NCBI RefSeq assembly: GCF_035994185.1
Contig: NZ_CP108538.1
Coordinates: 4,069,501-4,133,500, forward strand
Source of the DNA: Streptomyces sp. NBC_01217
Lineage (GTDB): Bacteria > Actinomycetota > Actinomycetes > Streptomycetales > Streptomycetaceae
Length of the DNA: 64,000 nt
Direction: 5' to 3'
Each line of letters begins with the position of its first letter. Position 1 is the first letter of the stretch. Both the position numbers and the translations under genes were made by a program. The notes under the pieces were generated by a model. The model saw only the letters and a program-made list of their open reading frames with translations. It was not told the DNA's origin and did no database searches. Of the stretch, positions 63,823 to 64,000 are shown piece after piece.

Positions 63823-64000
63823 TCACGACGTCTTGCTGGGCAAGGCGGCCGGGGAGGCCGTCTTCGAGGCACTGGTGTTCGGCGGCACCGAGGCCGTCGG
63901 CTTCTGGCAGCCCTTCTGCTTGGCCATCGCGGCGCCGACCTCGCCGGACTGGAGCTTCTTCAGCGCGTCGTCACCACTGGTGCTGATCTTGTTGAGCTCG
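63823..64000 (-). CDS. C-terminus of a small secreted protein (cut by window edge)
   Basis: The last 58 codons of a minus-strand gene running in from the right edge. It reads ELNKISTSGDDALKKLQSGE, then VGAAMAKQKGCQKPTAS and a Ser/Thr/Ala-rich tail ending PAALPSKTS. This pattern (a helix ending in KLQSGEVGxAMAKQxGCQK) is known from Streptomyces small secreted or lipoprotein antigens of unknown function; the signal sequence lies outside the window. Confidence 0.75.
   Translation of the reverse strand, partial: ELNKISTSGDDALKKLQSGEVGAAMAKQKGCQKPTASVPPNTSASKTASPAALPSKTS

Overview
The window is high-GC actinobacterial chromosome, almost certainly Streptomyces. It has GC-rich third positions, frequent GTG/TTG starts, DUF5753/DUF397 regulators, a TipA-type regulator with a tipA-like promoter, an RppA naphthalene synthase with a CYP158-like P450, and the long Streptomyces-type thymidylate kinase fusion.

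Layout. (1) 0-7.2 kb, minus strand: a housekeeping block (folE start, ftsH, hpt, tilS, a DUF2342 metalloprotease, a PBP4-type carboxypeptidase), with ppa diverging. (2) 8-16.3 kb: ThrE-type exporter, DedA protein, TipA-like regulator, a tiny ORF plus glutamate decarboxylase, then dinB-padR-ABC exporter genes with repeated palindromes. (3) 16.4-35.6 kb: aldehyde dehydrogenase, an XRE/ATPase/DUF397 trio, a lipoprotein, FUSC and DUF2786 proteins, a MacB-like ABC pair, DUF1259 protein, P450, rppA, an A-family DNA polymerase, a secreted S1 protease and an APH-fold kinase. (4) 35.6-37.8 kb: an in-frame chimera of a LanM dehydratase domain with a zinc alcohol dehydrogenase, plus a coupled 47-codon ORF. 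(5) 38.0-51.8 kb: an island holding a Uma2 nuclease, a four-gene type II Wadjet locus (jetABCD) and a large Ski2-like helicase. It lies between tRNA-Thr(CGU) and a decayed direct copy of that tRNA's 3' end plus terminator. (6) 52-64 kb, minus strand: secreted tripeptidyl aminopeptidase, holB, tmk, topA, a small membrane protein, a methyltransferase and the end of a small secreted protein.

How it fits together. The ends of the window are conserved replication, translation and cell-wall functions. The middle is accessory. The Wadjet genes overlap (jetA>jetB>jetC>jetD) and would act as one SMC-like plasmid-restriction machine; the helicase is in the same direction just upstream and could be co-transcribed. 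The geometry of the 121-bp direct repeats is what is expected when an element integrates at the 3' end of a tRNA gene. No integrase is visible, so the element would be degenerate or mobilised in trans. From memory of S. coelicolor gene order (ftsH, ppa and tipA near SCO3404-3413; holB, tmk and topA near SCO3540-3543), the two core blocks are normally about a hundred genes apart. The chimera and tRNA island therefore sit where a large rearrangement must be assumed.

All assignments come from reading the sequence and translations. No database search was run.
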